In this document: positions 1 to 6,453 of the stretch, piece by piece
How the letters are laid out: each line of letters starts with the position of its first letter
Position numbering within the stretch: position 1 is the first letter of the stretch
Assembly: GCA_031404155.1 (NCBI GenBank)
Contig: JANNGZ010000068.1
Coordinates: forward strand, 1 to 12,035
Direction of reading: 5' to 3'
Source of the DNA: JANNGZ01 sp031404155
GTDB taxonomy: Bacteria; Pseudomonadota; Gammaproteobacteria; Burkholderiales; Burkholderiaceae_C
Length of the DNA: 12,035 bases
Notes under the pieces: generated by a model
Told to the model about the DNA's origin: nothing
What the model saw: the letters and a program-made list of their open reading frames with translations, nothing else
Databases searched by the model: none
Program-made: the position numbers and the translations under genes

Positions 1-197
1 CTGGCATTGGGTCTGGATGAAGACACAAGAAGATCGGCGTACCGCGATTTGTTTCGATGCGAATTGGACGATGCAGCATTAACGGATTTGCGCGTGGCAT
101 TGATGCATGGACAACCGGTGGGAAGTGAGCGATTCAAGGAAGAAATGAGCATTGCTACCGGTGTGCGACGAACTCAGACGCGGCGTGGAAGACCAGC
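1..197 (+). pseudogene. C-terminal fragment of IS200-like/REP-associated (Y1) transposase
   Basis: Frame 1 reads open from base 1 and encodes about 65 residues that look like the tail of a REP-associated tyrosine (Y1) transposase. Hallmarks are the AYRDLF segment near residues 12-17, a helix with DDAALTDLRVA, the GSERFKEEM motif near residues 42-50, and a basic RRGRPA tail near residues 60-65. In the family, the NERFK/SERFK element followed by a basic GRPRK-type end marks the extreme C-terminus. The catalytic HUH and Tyr motifs would lie upstream, outside the window. The reading frame does not stop where the family normally ends but runs on as out-of-frame translation of the receptor gene. 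The A/T content of the first 150 bases is visibly higher than in everything that follows. This is therefore a 5'-truncated fragment joined to unrelated DNA. Recognition is by motif memory only. Confidence 0.72.
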
Positions 198-2692
198 AAA
201 CGGTCAGCGTCTCGGTCACCGCGGTGACCGGCGAAACGCTTGCCGAGCGCGGCATCACCGACCTGTCGCAGATGGAGGGCATGTCGGCGGGCTTCACCTT
301 CGGCCGCTCCGGCGCCGACGCGCGCCCGGCCATCCGAGGCGTGCGCACCGAGAACGTGGCGGTGAACGCCGACACGACGATCGGCTACTTCGTCGACGGC
401 ATCTACAAGTCGCGTGCCCAGCAGGCGCTGTCCAGTTTCGTCGACGTGGGCCGAGTGGAAATCCAGCGCGGGCCGCAGGGCACGCTCTTCGGCCGCAACA
501 CCTTCGGCGGCAACATCGCGATCACCACCAACGCGCCGGAGCTGAAGTCCAGCGAGCGCAGCGCCAACCTCACGCTGGGTAGCTTTGGCAAGGTGCGCTT
601 CGACGGTGCGATCAACATCCCCTTGGGCGACACGGCGGCGTTCCGCCTGGCCGGCGTCATCGACAAAGCCGACGGCTGGGTGAAGAGCGATTTCAATCCG
701 GCCGCCGACCTGTTCGACCAGGATCTGAAGTACCTGCGCGCCTCGTTCAAGTTCAAGCCCTCGCGTGAATTCGAAGCGGTGGTCCGTGCCGACGTCACCG
801 ACCAGGGCGGCAACGGCGGCTCGGCCTTCGGCTACAAGCAAGGCGGCACCTACCTGCATGCCGCCTCATGCCAGCAGCTGTTCAACGCCACGTACACGGT
901 GATCAACCCGCGCGGCGGCAACCGCGACGGCGTTGTCGACTGCACGCGCACCGTGGGTGCCGGCGCGGGCACCGGCACGGGCGCGGTGGGCACCGGCGTG
1001 GACATCGGCATCCCGCTGTACAAGGCCGGCAACGCCTACCGCACCGACAACGACTACGCCACCTTCCTGAAACTGTCGGACACCAACCTCAGCGTCGACC
1101 TTTCGTACCGCCTGCCGGCGTTCACGCTCAAGTCGATCACCGGCTACGCCGACTTCAAGACCACGCGCACCGCCGACTCCGACATGTCGGCCTCCACGAT
1201 CGCCATTGACTCGCAGAAGACCGCGGCCACCACCTACTCCCAGGAATTCCAGATCCTCTCCGAAGGCTCGGGGCCACTGAGTTACGTCGCAGGCGTCTAC
1301 TTCTTCAAGGACAAGCTGGAGGGCACCCTGGCCGCGCAACAGCTCCCGCGCACCATTCGCTCGGGCGCCTTGACCGCGCCGCTGGTGCTGCCCCAGAACG
1401 GCGCCGGCTTCTACGACACGCAGCAACCCGAGACCGATTCGAAAGCGGTCTACGGGCAGATGAGCTTGAGGGCCACCGACGCGATGACGCTGACCGCCGG
1501 AGCCCGCTACACGCGCGACACCAAGGCCTTCAAGTTCGCCAACGCCAATTCGATCCTGCCACTCACGCCCGCCGGCGCACCCGACGGCACGCAGATCACG
1601 ATCGACACGCCGCTGCCGCCGGCCAGCGCCTTCGGCACCGCCGGCATCACCAACTGCGTGGGCTCCAATGCCCAGCCCGGCTTCAACTGCGCGCCGGGCG
1701 GAACCAACATCCTGTACGGCGCCACCTACAACGACGCCAGCTTCAGCAAGGCGACCGGCAAGATCGCGCTGGACTACAAACTCAGCGACAGCCAACTGCT
1801 GTACGCCACCGTTTCCACCGGTTTCCGCTCGGGCGGCTTCAACTCCGGCCAGGCCATCGACGCGTTGCGCACCTTCAAGCCCGAAGAAGTCACCGCCTTC
1901 GAGGTCGGCTCGAAGAACCGCTTCATGGGCAACACGCTGCAGCTGAACCTGGCGGCCTTCAGCAACCAATACACGAACCTGCAAGAGCAGCGCCAGGTGC
2001 CGGTGGGCAGCGTCACCGTGTCGACCATCTTCAACGCGGCCAAGGCCAAGGCCAACGGCCTGGAGGCCGAGCTCGAGTGGCGCCAGAGCCGCGCGCTCAC
2101 CCTCGGTGGCTCGCTCTCGCTGCTGGACGCCAAGTACGGCAGCTTCCCCGACGTGGCGCTGCCCTTCGGCACCTCGATCCTGGTGGCCGACGCCACCTCG
2201 GTGGTGCCGCAAACCGACGCCAACGGCATCGTGATCGCGCCGGCCGGCCAACGCCGCATCTTCGCGCCAGGCTACAACTGCGGCGTGGTGCCCGGCACCG
2301 GCGGCGTCGGCCAGCCGGCAGCGGCCTTCGGTTGCGATCTGTCGGGCAAGCGCCTGCCGTATTCGCCCAAGGTTCAGGGCTCGGTGTTTGCGCGCTACGA
2401 CTTCAAGCTGCCCGGCGGCAGCACATTGACGCCCGTCCTGGTCACCACCTTCTCCAGTGGCTACTTCGGCCAACCCGCCAACGCCGAGATCGAGAAGCAG
2501 GGCTCCTACGTCAAGGGCGACTTCAAGCTCAACTGGCGCATCAACGACACCTTCGCGTTGCAAGCCTTCGTCGACAATTTCACCGACAAGCAGGTCATCA
2601 ACCGCTTCGTCTGGGGCGGCGGCGGCGCGATGCAGATGAGTGCGGCGCCTCCGCGCACATTCGGCCTGAAGTTGTCCTACAGCAGCTTCTGA
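152..2692 (+). CDS. TonB-dependent outer-membrane receptor, 5'-truncated
   Basis: This is an outer-membrane gated channel that imports a scarce ligand (siderophore or organic substrate) using TonB-ExbBD energy. Codons from about 185 onward read as the plug domain: a VSVSVTAVTGETL strand, then an RGV segment, YFVDGIYKS, and the diagnostic VEIQRGPQGTLFGRNTFGGNIAI stretch near residues 103-127. The beta-barrel follows to a C-terminal SYSSF ending in Phe, typical of BAM-recognised porin folds. The length of about 840 residues fits the family minus its N-terminus. Signal peptide and TonB box are absent: the formal TTG at 152 lies inside transposase sequence and is only the first possible in-frame start. 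The product is therefore probably not exported. Three close Cys pairs (240/264, 502/513, 710/728 counted from 152) and a Gly/Ala/Thr-rich loop (about residues 267-283) sit in the barrel. The substrate cannot be told. The MetE-like gene follows 52 bases downstream on the same strand. Confidence 0.93.
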   Translation: MLPVCDELRRGVEDQQTVSVSVTAVTGETLAERGITDLSQMEGMSAGFTFGRSGADARPAIRGVRTENVAVNADTTIGYFVDGIYKSRAQQALSSFVDVGRVEIQRGPQGTLFGRNTFGGNIAITTNAPELKSSERSANLTLGSFGKVRFDGAINIPLGDTAAFRLAGVIDKADGWVKSDFNPAADLFDQDLKYLRASFKFKPSREFEAVVRADVTDQGGNGGSAFGYKQGGTYLHAASCQQLFNATYTVINPRGGNRDGVVDCTRTVGAGAGTGTGAVGTGVDIGIPLYKAGNAYRTDNDYATFLKLSDTNLSVDLSYRLPAFTLKSITGYADFKTTRTADSDMSASTIAIDSQKTAATTYSQEFQILSEGSGPLSYVAGVYFFKDKLEGTLAAQQLPRTIRSGALTAPLVLPQNGAGFYDTQQPETDSKAVYGQMSLRATDAMTLTAGARYTRDTKAFKFANANSILPLTPAGAPDGTQITIDTPLPPASAFGTAGITNCVGSNAQPGFNCAPGGTNILYGATYNDASFSKATGKIALDYKLSDSQLLYATVSTGFRSGGFNSGQAIDALRTFKPEEVTAFEVGSKNRFMGNTLQLNLAAFSNQYTNLQEQRQVPVGSVTVSTIFNAAKAKANGLEAELEWRQSRALTLGGSLSLLDAKYGSFPDVALPFGTSILVADATSVVPQTDANGIVIAPAGQRRIFAPGYNCGVVPGTGGVGQPAAAFGCDLSGKRLPYSPKVQGSVFARYDFKLPGGSTLTPVLVTTFSSGYFGQPANAEIEKQGSYVKGDFKLNWRINDTFALQAFVDNFTDKQVINRFVWGGGGAMQMSAAPPRTFGLKLSYSSF

Positions 2693-2744
2693 TCGCCATA
2701 CGCAGCAGGGCGAGCCGGGCGGTGCGCATCGCGCAGGTTTCCTG

Positions 2745-3896
2745 ATGAGCATCGGCGCGTCCCGCTTCCTCACCACGCATGTCGGCTCACTGCCACGCTC
2801 GCAAGCGGTGGTCGACCAGATCTTCGCTCGCGAACGCGGCGAGCCCCTGAGCGAGGGCGCCTTCGACGCGGTGATGCGCGACGCGGTCGACGAGGTGGTG
2901 CGGCTGCAGGTGCAAGCCGGCGTCGACATCGTCTGCGACGGCGAGATGAGCAAGATCTCCTACGCGACCTACATCAATGACCGCTTCACCGGATTCGACG
3001 GCGACAGCCCGCGCCGCACACCGGCGGACCTGCTCGACTACCCCGGCTTCATGAAGCGCCTGGCCGCGGGCGGCGGCACACCCGGCTACCGCCGGCCCTG
3101 CTGCGTGGGGCCGATCGGCGTGAAGACGCTCGAGCCGTTGCGCAAGGACATCGCGCACCTGAAGGCCGCCGCCGCGAAGCATGGTGCGGGGCAGCTGTTC
3201 ATGAACGCCGCGTCGCCGGGCGTTGTGGCGCTGTTCCAGCCCAACCGGCATTACGCCGACGACGACGCCTACCTCGAAGCGCTGGCCTACGCGCTGCGCC
3301 ACGAATACCACGCGATCGTCGACGCCGGGCTGACGCTGCAACTCGACTCGCCGGACCTCGGCCTTGGGCGGCACATGATGTTCAAGGAGCTCGACGAGGC
3401 GGCCTACCTCGCGCGCATCGAGCGCCATGTGCAAGCGCTGAACTTCGCGCTCGCCGCCATTCCCGCCGAACGAGTGCGCATGCATGTGTGCTGGGGCAAC
3501 TACGAGGGCCCGCACCACAAGGATGTGGCGCTGGAAACCATCCTGCCGATCGTGCTGCGTGCCAAGCCCGCCGGCCTGCTGTTCGAGGCGTCGAACCCGC
3601 GCCATGCGCACGAGTGGGAAACGGTCGAGGCGCTCAAGCGGCAGATCCCGGACGACAAGATCCTTATTCCTGGCGTGCTCGACTCCACCACCAATTTCAT
3701 CGAGCACCCGCGCCTGGTGGCGCAACGCATCGGCCGCTTTGCCGACATCGTGGGCCGCGAGCGCGTGATCGCCGGCACCGACTGCGGATTCGGCACCTTT
3801 GCCGGCTTCGGCGCGGTCGACGCCGACATCGTCTTCGCCAAGCTGGCCGCGATGGCCGAGGGCGCCGACATCGCCAGCCGGTGCTACTGGCGCTGA
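2745..3896 (+). CDS. MetE-like cobalamin-independent methionine synthase family protein (catalytic domain only)
   Basis: This 383-residue cytosolic protein corresponds to the C-terminal zinc-dependent methyltransferase half of MetE. The N-terminal half of the roughly 750-residue housekeeping enzyme is absent. It opens with TTHVGSLPRS (residues 9-18), the usual start of the domain. The zinc ligands are all visible: His247 and Cys249 in MHVCWGNYEGPHH, Glu281 in LLFEASN, and Cys347 in AGTDCGFGTF. DGEMSK (residues 66-71) and LQLDSPDL (about residues 198-205) are further family signatures. Members move a methyl or alkyl group to or from a thiol; relatives include epoxyalkane:coenzyme M transferase. 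Methionine synthesis itself is not proven. The start is ATG 2745, with only a weak CAGG upstream. It lies 52 bases after the receptor gene, so the two may be co-transcribed, which would suggest handling of an imported compound. The stop is followed at once by a 12-bp tandem repeat. Confidence 0.9.
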   Translation: MSIGASRFLTTHVGSLPRSQAVVDQIFARERGEPLSEGAFDAVMRDAVDEVVRLQVQAGVDIVCDGEMSKISYATYINDRFTGFDGDSPRRTPADLLDYPGFMKRLAAGGGTPGYRRPCCVGPIGVKTLEPLRKDIAHLKAAAAKHGAGQLFMNAASPGVVALFQPNRHYADDDAYLEALAYALRHEYHAIVDAGLTLQLDSPDLGLGRHMMFKELDEAAYLARIERHVQALNFALAAIPAERVRMHVCWGNYEGPHHKDVALETILPIVLRAKPAGLLFEASNPRHAHEWETVEALKRQIPDDKILIPGVLDSTTNFIEHPRLVAQRIGRFADIVGRERVIAGTDCGFGTFAGFGAVDADIVFAKLAAMAEGADIASRCYWR

Positions 3897-3898
3897 AT

Positions 3899-3946
3899 GC
3901 GCAGTCCTTGGCGCAGTCCTTGGCGCTGACCTTGGCGCTGAACGCG
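3899..3946. repeat. 12-bp tandem repeat, about 4 units
   Basis: Immediately after the stop of the MetE-like gene there are two exact copies of GCGCAGTCCTTG (3899-3910 and 3911-3922). A third unit, GCGCTGACCTTG, occupies 3923-3934 and a decayed fourth, GCGCTGAACGCG, occupies 3935-3946. The last bases of the coding region also contain GCGCTGA, so the array may have grown by slippage from the gene end. It fills most of the 67-base gap between two convergent genes. No T-tract or clear hairpin terminator was found in the gap. Confidence 0.85.
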
Positions 3947-3963
3947 CTTGCGCACTCGCCGAG

Positions 3964-5169
3964 TCAGCTCACCCGCCGCTTCACCCAATGCCAGGCCACC
4001 AGCCCGATGCTCATCATCGCCAGCGAGGTCAGAGCCAGCGCGACGGTGGAGTGCATCACCAGCGGCACCACAGCCCCCGCCACCACCCCGTTGGCCGCGC
4101 TACCGATACAGGCCTGCACCGACGAGGCCATGCCGCGGCGGTCGGGCACCTGGTCGAGCACCAGCAGGGTGACCACCGGCACCATCAGCGACCAGCCGAA
4201 CGAGTACAGCGCAACCGGGAACAAGGCCCACCAGGCGCTCGGCGGCAGCGTGAGGTTGAGCGCCACGTTGAGCAGCGAGGTGAACACCATCACCACGAAG
4301 CCGTAACGAATTTGTTTGCGCGGCGAGACGCGCCCGGCGAGCCGGCCCGACCACCAGGCGCCGAGCATGATGCCGCCGATGGACAGGCAGAAGAACCAGA
4401 AGAACTGCGTCGGCGCGAGCTGCAAATGTTCACCGAGCCACACCGGCGTGGCGAGCACGTAGAGGAACATGCCGTTGAACGGGATGCCGCTGGCCAGCAC
4501 CAACATCATGAACTTCGGGCTCGCGCACATCTGCCAATAGCCGCGCAGCAAGTGGCGCACATGGAACGGCTGCCGCGCGGCGGCGTGCAGCGACTCGGGC
4601 AGGTGGCGGTACGCGGCAAACCAGATCGCCGCGGTGACCGCGGCCAGGAACCAGAAGATCGAATGCCAGTCGGCATGCACGAAGAGGAAGCCGCCGACCA
4701 TCGGCGCCACCGCGGGCGCCACGCCGAAGTAGATCGTCACCTGGCTCATCACCCGCTGCGCGTCGGACGGCGGGAACATGTCGCGGATGATCGCGCGCGA
4801 CACCACCATGCCCGCGCCACACGACATGCCCTGCACCGCGCGGAAGAACACCAGCCAGCCGATCGACTGGCTCAGCGCGCAGCCCACCGACGCCAGCCCG
4901 AACAGGCCGATGCCCCACAACACCACTGGCCGGCGGCCCACGCTGTCGGAGAGCGCACCATGGAAGAGATTCATGATCGCGAAGCCGAACAGGAAGGCCG
5001 ACAGCGTCTGCTGCATCTGCACCGGCGTGGCGCCGAGCGAGTTGGCGATGCCCGAGAACGCGGGCAGGTAGGTGTCGATCGCAAACGGCCCGAGCATGCC
5101 CAGGCAGGCGAGCAGCAGCGCCAGCGTCCAGCGCGGGCCGCGCCACAGCGTGGCGGCGTCGGGGTTCAT
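3964..5169 (-). CDS. Bcr/CflA family MFS drug-resistance exporter
   Basis: This 401-residue inner-membrane protein has about twelve hydrophobic segments and is of the drug:H+ antiporter type. Motifs match the Bcr/CflA subfamily: FAIDTYLPAF in TM1 (Asp32 to Pro36), GALSDSVGRR in the first cytoplasmic loop (residues 71-80, MFS motif A), and FFRAVQGMSCGAGMVVSRAIIRD (from about residue 108). The AVAPMVGGFL segment is the motif-C-like element. Family members expel bicyclomycin, chloramphenicol, sulfonamides or peptides; the substrate here is unknown. The start chosen is the ATG at 5169 reading MNPDAATLW, with GGTGA four bases upstream. The frame stays open further upstream to 5331, but that extension lies in RNase P RNA and encodes no recognisable protein. 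The gene begins 53 bases downstream of rnpB on the same strand and converges on the MetE-like gene. It could be read from the rnpB promoter if termination is incomplete. Confidence 0.92.
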   Translation of the reverse strand: MNPDAATLWRGPRWTLALLLACLGMLGPFAIDTYLPAFSGIANSLGATPVQMQQTLSAFLFGFAIMNLFHGALSDSVGRRPVVLWGIGLFGLASVGCALSQSIGWLVFFRAVQGMSCGAGMVVSRAIIRDMFPPSDAQRVMSQVTIYFGVAPAVAPMVGGFLFVHADWHSIFWFLAAVTAAIWFAAYRHLPESLHAAARQPFHVRHLLRGYWQMCASPKFMMLVLASGIPFNGMFLYVLATPVWLGEHLQLAPTQFFWFFCLSIGGIMLGAWWSGRLAGRVSPRKQIRYGFVVMVFTSLLNVALNLTLPPSAWWALFPVALYSFGWSLMVPVVTLLVLDQVPDRRGMASSVQACIGSAANGVVAGAVVPLVMHSTVALALTSLAMMSIGLVAWHWVKRRVS

Positions 5170-5215
5170 CGGGTCACCGCCTGGCGCGCTGCCTGCATCG
5201 AAAGTGCGAACAAGG

Positions 5216-5222
5216 AAAAATT
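5216..5222 (-). terminator. U-rich tract at the end of rnpB (possible termination or processing site)
   Basis: On the minus strand, helix P1 of RNase P RNA ends with GGCTTGCTTCAC and is followed at once by AATTTTT. The 3' strand of the long P1 stem followed by a U-tract could release RNA polymerase or mark the mature 3' end. P1's partner strand lies about 430 bases away, so this is not a classical local hairpin terminator. No other terminator is visible before the MFS start. Confidence 0.3.
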
Positions 5223-5674
5223 GTGAAGCAAGCCGATAGGCCGGATTCTGTGCACGCACCGCCTCTTGCGAAGCGGCGCATGTGACCGCCATTCCTCTTG
5301 GCCGTGCCTCGCGGCAACGGCTCGGTGCCACCTACCCGCCAGCTCCGCGGGCCGCATCAACGCTGGCCTACTTGGTGTTGCTGCGCGCAGAGATTGCCCG
5401 TTTCACCCGGTCTTGAAGGCTGCGCCTTCAATCCCGCAGTGCGCATTCGCGCCCTGCCCGTCCCAGCGCCTTGCGGGCGCTGCCCTCTTTCGAGCGGAAC
5501 GTTGCAAGACGGCTTGCGCCGTCTTGCAGGCCCAGACGACCGACTCGTCTCTGTTGCTCTGATCCTCACCTCGCGGTGGGGAGCCGTTAGCTCCTGCGCT
5601 GCCCTGTGCAGTCCGGACCTTCCTCCAGTGCCGTGTTTCCACGATTGCACCAGCGGCGGTCTGGCTTGCTTCAC
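5223..5674 (-). ncRNA. rnpB: RNase P RNA, bacterial class A
   Basis: This is the catalytic RNA of ribonuclease P, which removes 5' leaders from precursor tRNAs. The ends are defined by a perfect 12-bp P1 helix: GTGAAGCAAGCC (5674-5663) pairs with GGCTTGCTTCAC (5234-5223). Just inside are the universally conserved P4-forming regions: GAGGAAGGTCCGGACTGCAC in the 5' part (about 5624-5605) and GCACAGAATCCGGCCTATCG in the 3' part (about 5255-5236). The middle domain holds GGTGAAACGGGCAATCTC and ACACCAAGTAGG, as in other Betaproteobacteria (about 5407-5365). Strong local hairpins support the fold: a 10-bp stem with a GCAA loop (5527-5504), a 7-bp stem (5482-5464) and an 8-bp stem (5431-5413). The length of about 452 nt is at the long end for class A. 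The 5' edge overlaps the stop codon of the DUF3025 gene by 4 bases. The mature ends could differ by a few bases. Confidence 0.97.
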
Positions 5675-6453
5675 GGCCCGATTGTCCCACGCGACTTGCG
5701 AAAGACGCTCGGGTCGTCGTAGTAGCCGGGCGCTTCGTTCGCCGGCCACCAGCCCGGCACACCGAGCACCGGCAGCGGCAAGAAGGGCTTGGTGGCCCAA
5801 ACCTCGGGCGCGAGCGCGAGCGCGTCGCCGATCACCACATGTGCAGTGAGTCCCTTGCGCGGCGCGAGGCTGAGTTGCTCCAGCAGCGCGTGGCCGACGA
5901 GGGTGAGGCGCGCCTCGGCCCATAGCGCACGGTGGCTGATGAACAGGGCCTGCCAGTCGCGCACGATGAGCGCTTGCGCGACCGGCGCCGGCGCATCGAG
6001 CAACGCGCCGTTCTCGTCGAACAGGGTCAGCGCGTCGCGCAGCGCGCCACGCCGCGGGCCGATACCCAAACGTGCAATCTCGGCGGCCTGCAACTCGTTG
6101 AGGCGCCGCTTCAGCGCGGGCTGGTGCAGCCACACGAGGCCGTTGAAAAAGTCGTGCAGGTTGTTGCGCGTGGGCACCTGCGCGCTGCGTGCGATGAAAG
6201 CTTCGTACGGCTCCGTGAGTGGCAAGTCCTGAGACGACACAAAGGCGAGCGGCCCGGAACGCAGCGAGATCGGCTCGCCGCATGCCAGCTCATGTTGAAG
6301 CGCTTGCGCGACGCTGGAACCCGCGTCGACCGCCTGCGCCGCTCTACGGCCGCGCAGCGCATAAGGCGCAAGCCATGGCCGCGACTCATCAATGGCGCCT
6401 GCGAAGGGCAAAGTGGCGGCAGCCGAGGGTGCAGCGCCGCCCCCAGCCTTCAC
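5671..6453 (-). CDS. DUF3025 domain-containing protein
   Basis: This protein of about 260 residues belongs to the DUF3025 family, which is common in Beta- and Gammaproteobacteria and has no assigned biochemical function. Recognisable features are RPWLAPY near the N-terminus, SQDLPLTEPYEAFI, and the family's most conserved stretch, HDFFNGLVWLHQP, followed by LNELQAAEIARLG. Further on are LTLFDENGALL, RDWQALFISHRALW and a Pro/Trp-rich end with PVLGVPGWWPANE. No signal peptide, membrane segment or known catalytic motif is seen. I chose GTG at 6453 because it overlaps the TGA of the upstream NYN gene as GTGA, a translational-coupling arrangement. An in-frame ATG at 6510 would add 19 low-complexity residues and overlap the NYN gene by 61 bases. 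The stop codon (5671-5673) lies inside helix P1 of RNase P RNA. Family identity is fairly sure; the start is not. Confidence 0.85.
   Translation of the reverse strand: MKAGGGAAPSAAATLPFAGAIDESRPWLAPYALRGRRAAQAVDAGSSVAQALQHELACGEPISLRSGPLAFVSSQDLPLTEPYEAFIARSAQVPTRNNLHDFFNGLVWLHQPALKRRLNELQAAEIARLGIGPRRGALRDALTLFDENGALLDAPAPVAQALIVRDWQALFISHRALWAEARLTLVGHALLEQLSLAPRKGLTAHVVIGDALALAPEVWATKPFLPLPVLGVPGWWPANEAPGYYDDPSVFRKSRGTIGP
5681..5686 (-). promoter_or_regulatory. Candidate -10 element for rnpB
   Basis: On the minus strand GACAAT (four of six matches to TATAAT) ends six bases before the predicted rnpB 5' end at 5674, the right spacing for a sigma-70 start. It lies inside the last codons of the DUF3025 gene. 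No convincing -35 hexamer stands 16-18 bases upstream, so this is a weak call. It would give rnpB its own promoter in addition to read-through. Confidence 0.3.

Noticed and set aside
950..1010. G/C-rich Gly-Ala-Thr repeat in the receptor as a phase-variation tract
   Set aside because: The units are irregular and no long exact repeat is present, so it is only a low-complexity loop.
866..2953. Long minus-strand open frame opposite the TonB receptor
   Set aside because: It is a shadow of a GC-rich gene: Ala/Gly/Arg/Val-rich, low-complexity, no recognisable domain, and the opposite strand has a clear receptor.
3799..5226. Long plus-strand open frame opposite the MFS exporter
   Set aside because: The translation is a His/Arg/Ala-rich antisense product without domains; the minus strand encodes a complete Bcr/CflA transporter.
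5170..5331. 54-residue N-terminal extension of the MFS protein
   Set aside because: The extension lies in the 3' part of RNase P RNA and has no transporter character; ATG 5169 has a better ribosome-binding site and a normal family N-terminus.
5357..6283. Open frames crossing RNase P RNA and the DUF3025 gene in other frames
   Set aside because: Their translations are Arg/Ala-rich without motifs, and part of the span is a structured RNA with its own strong signature.
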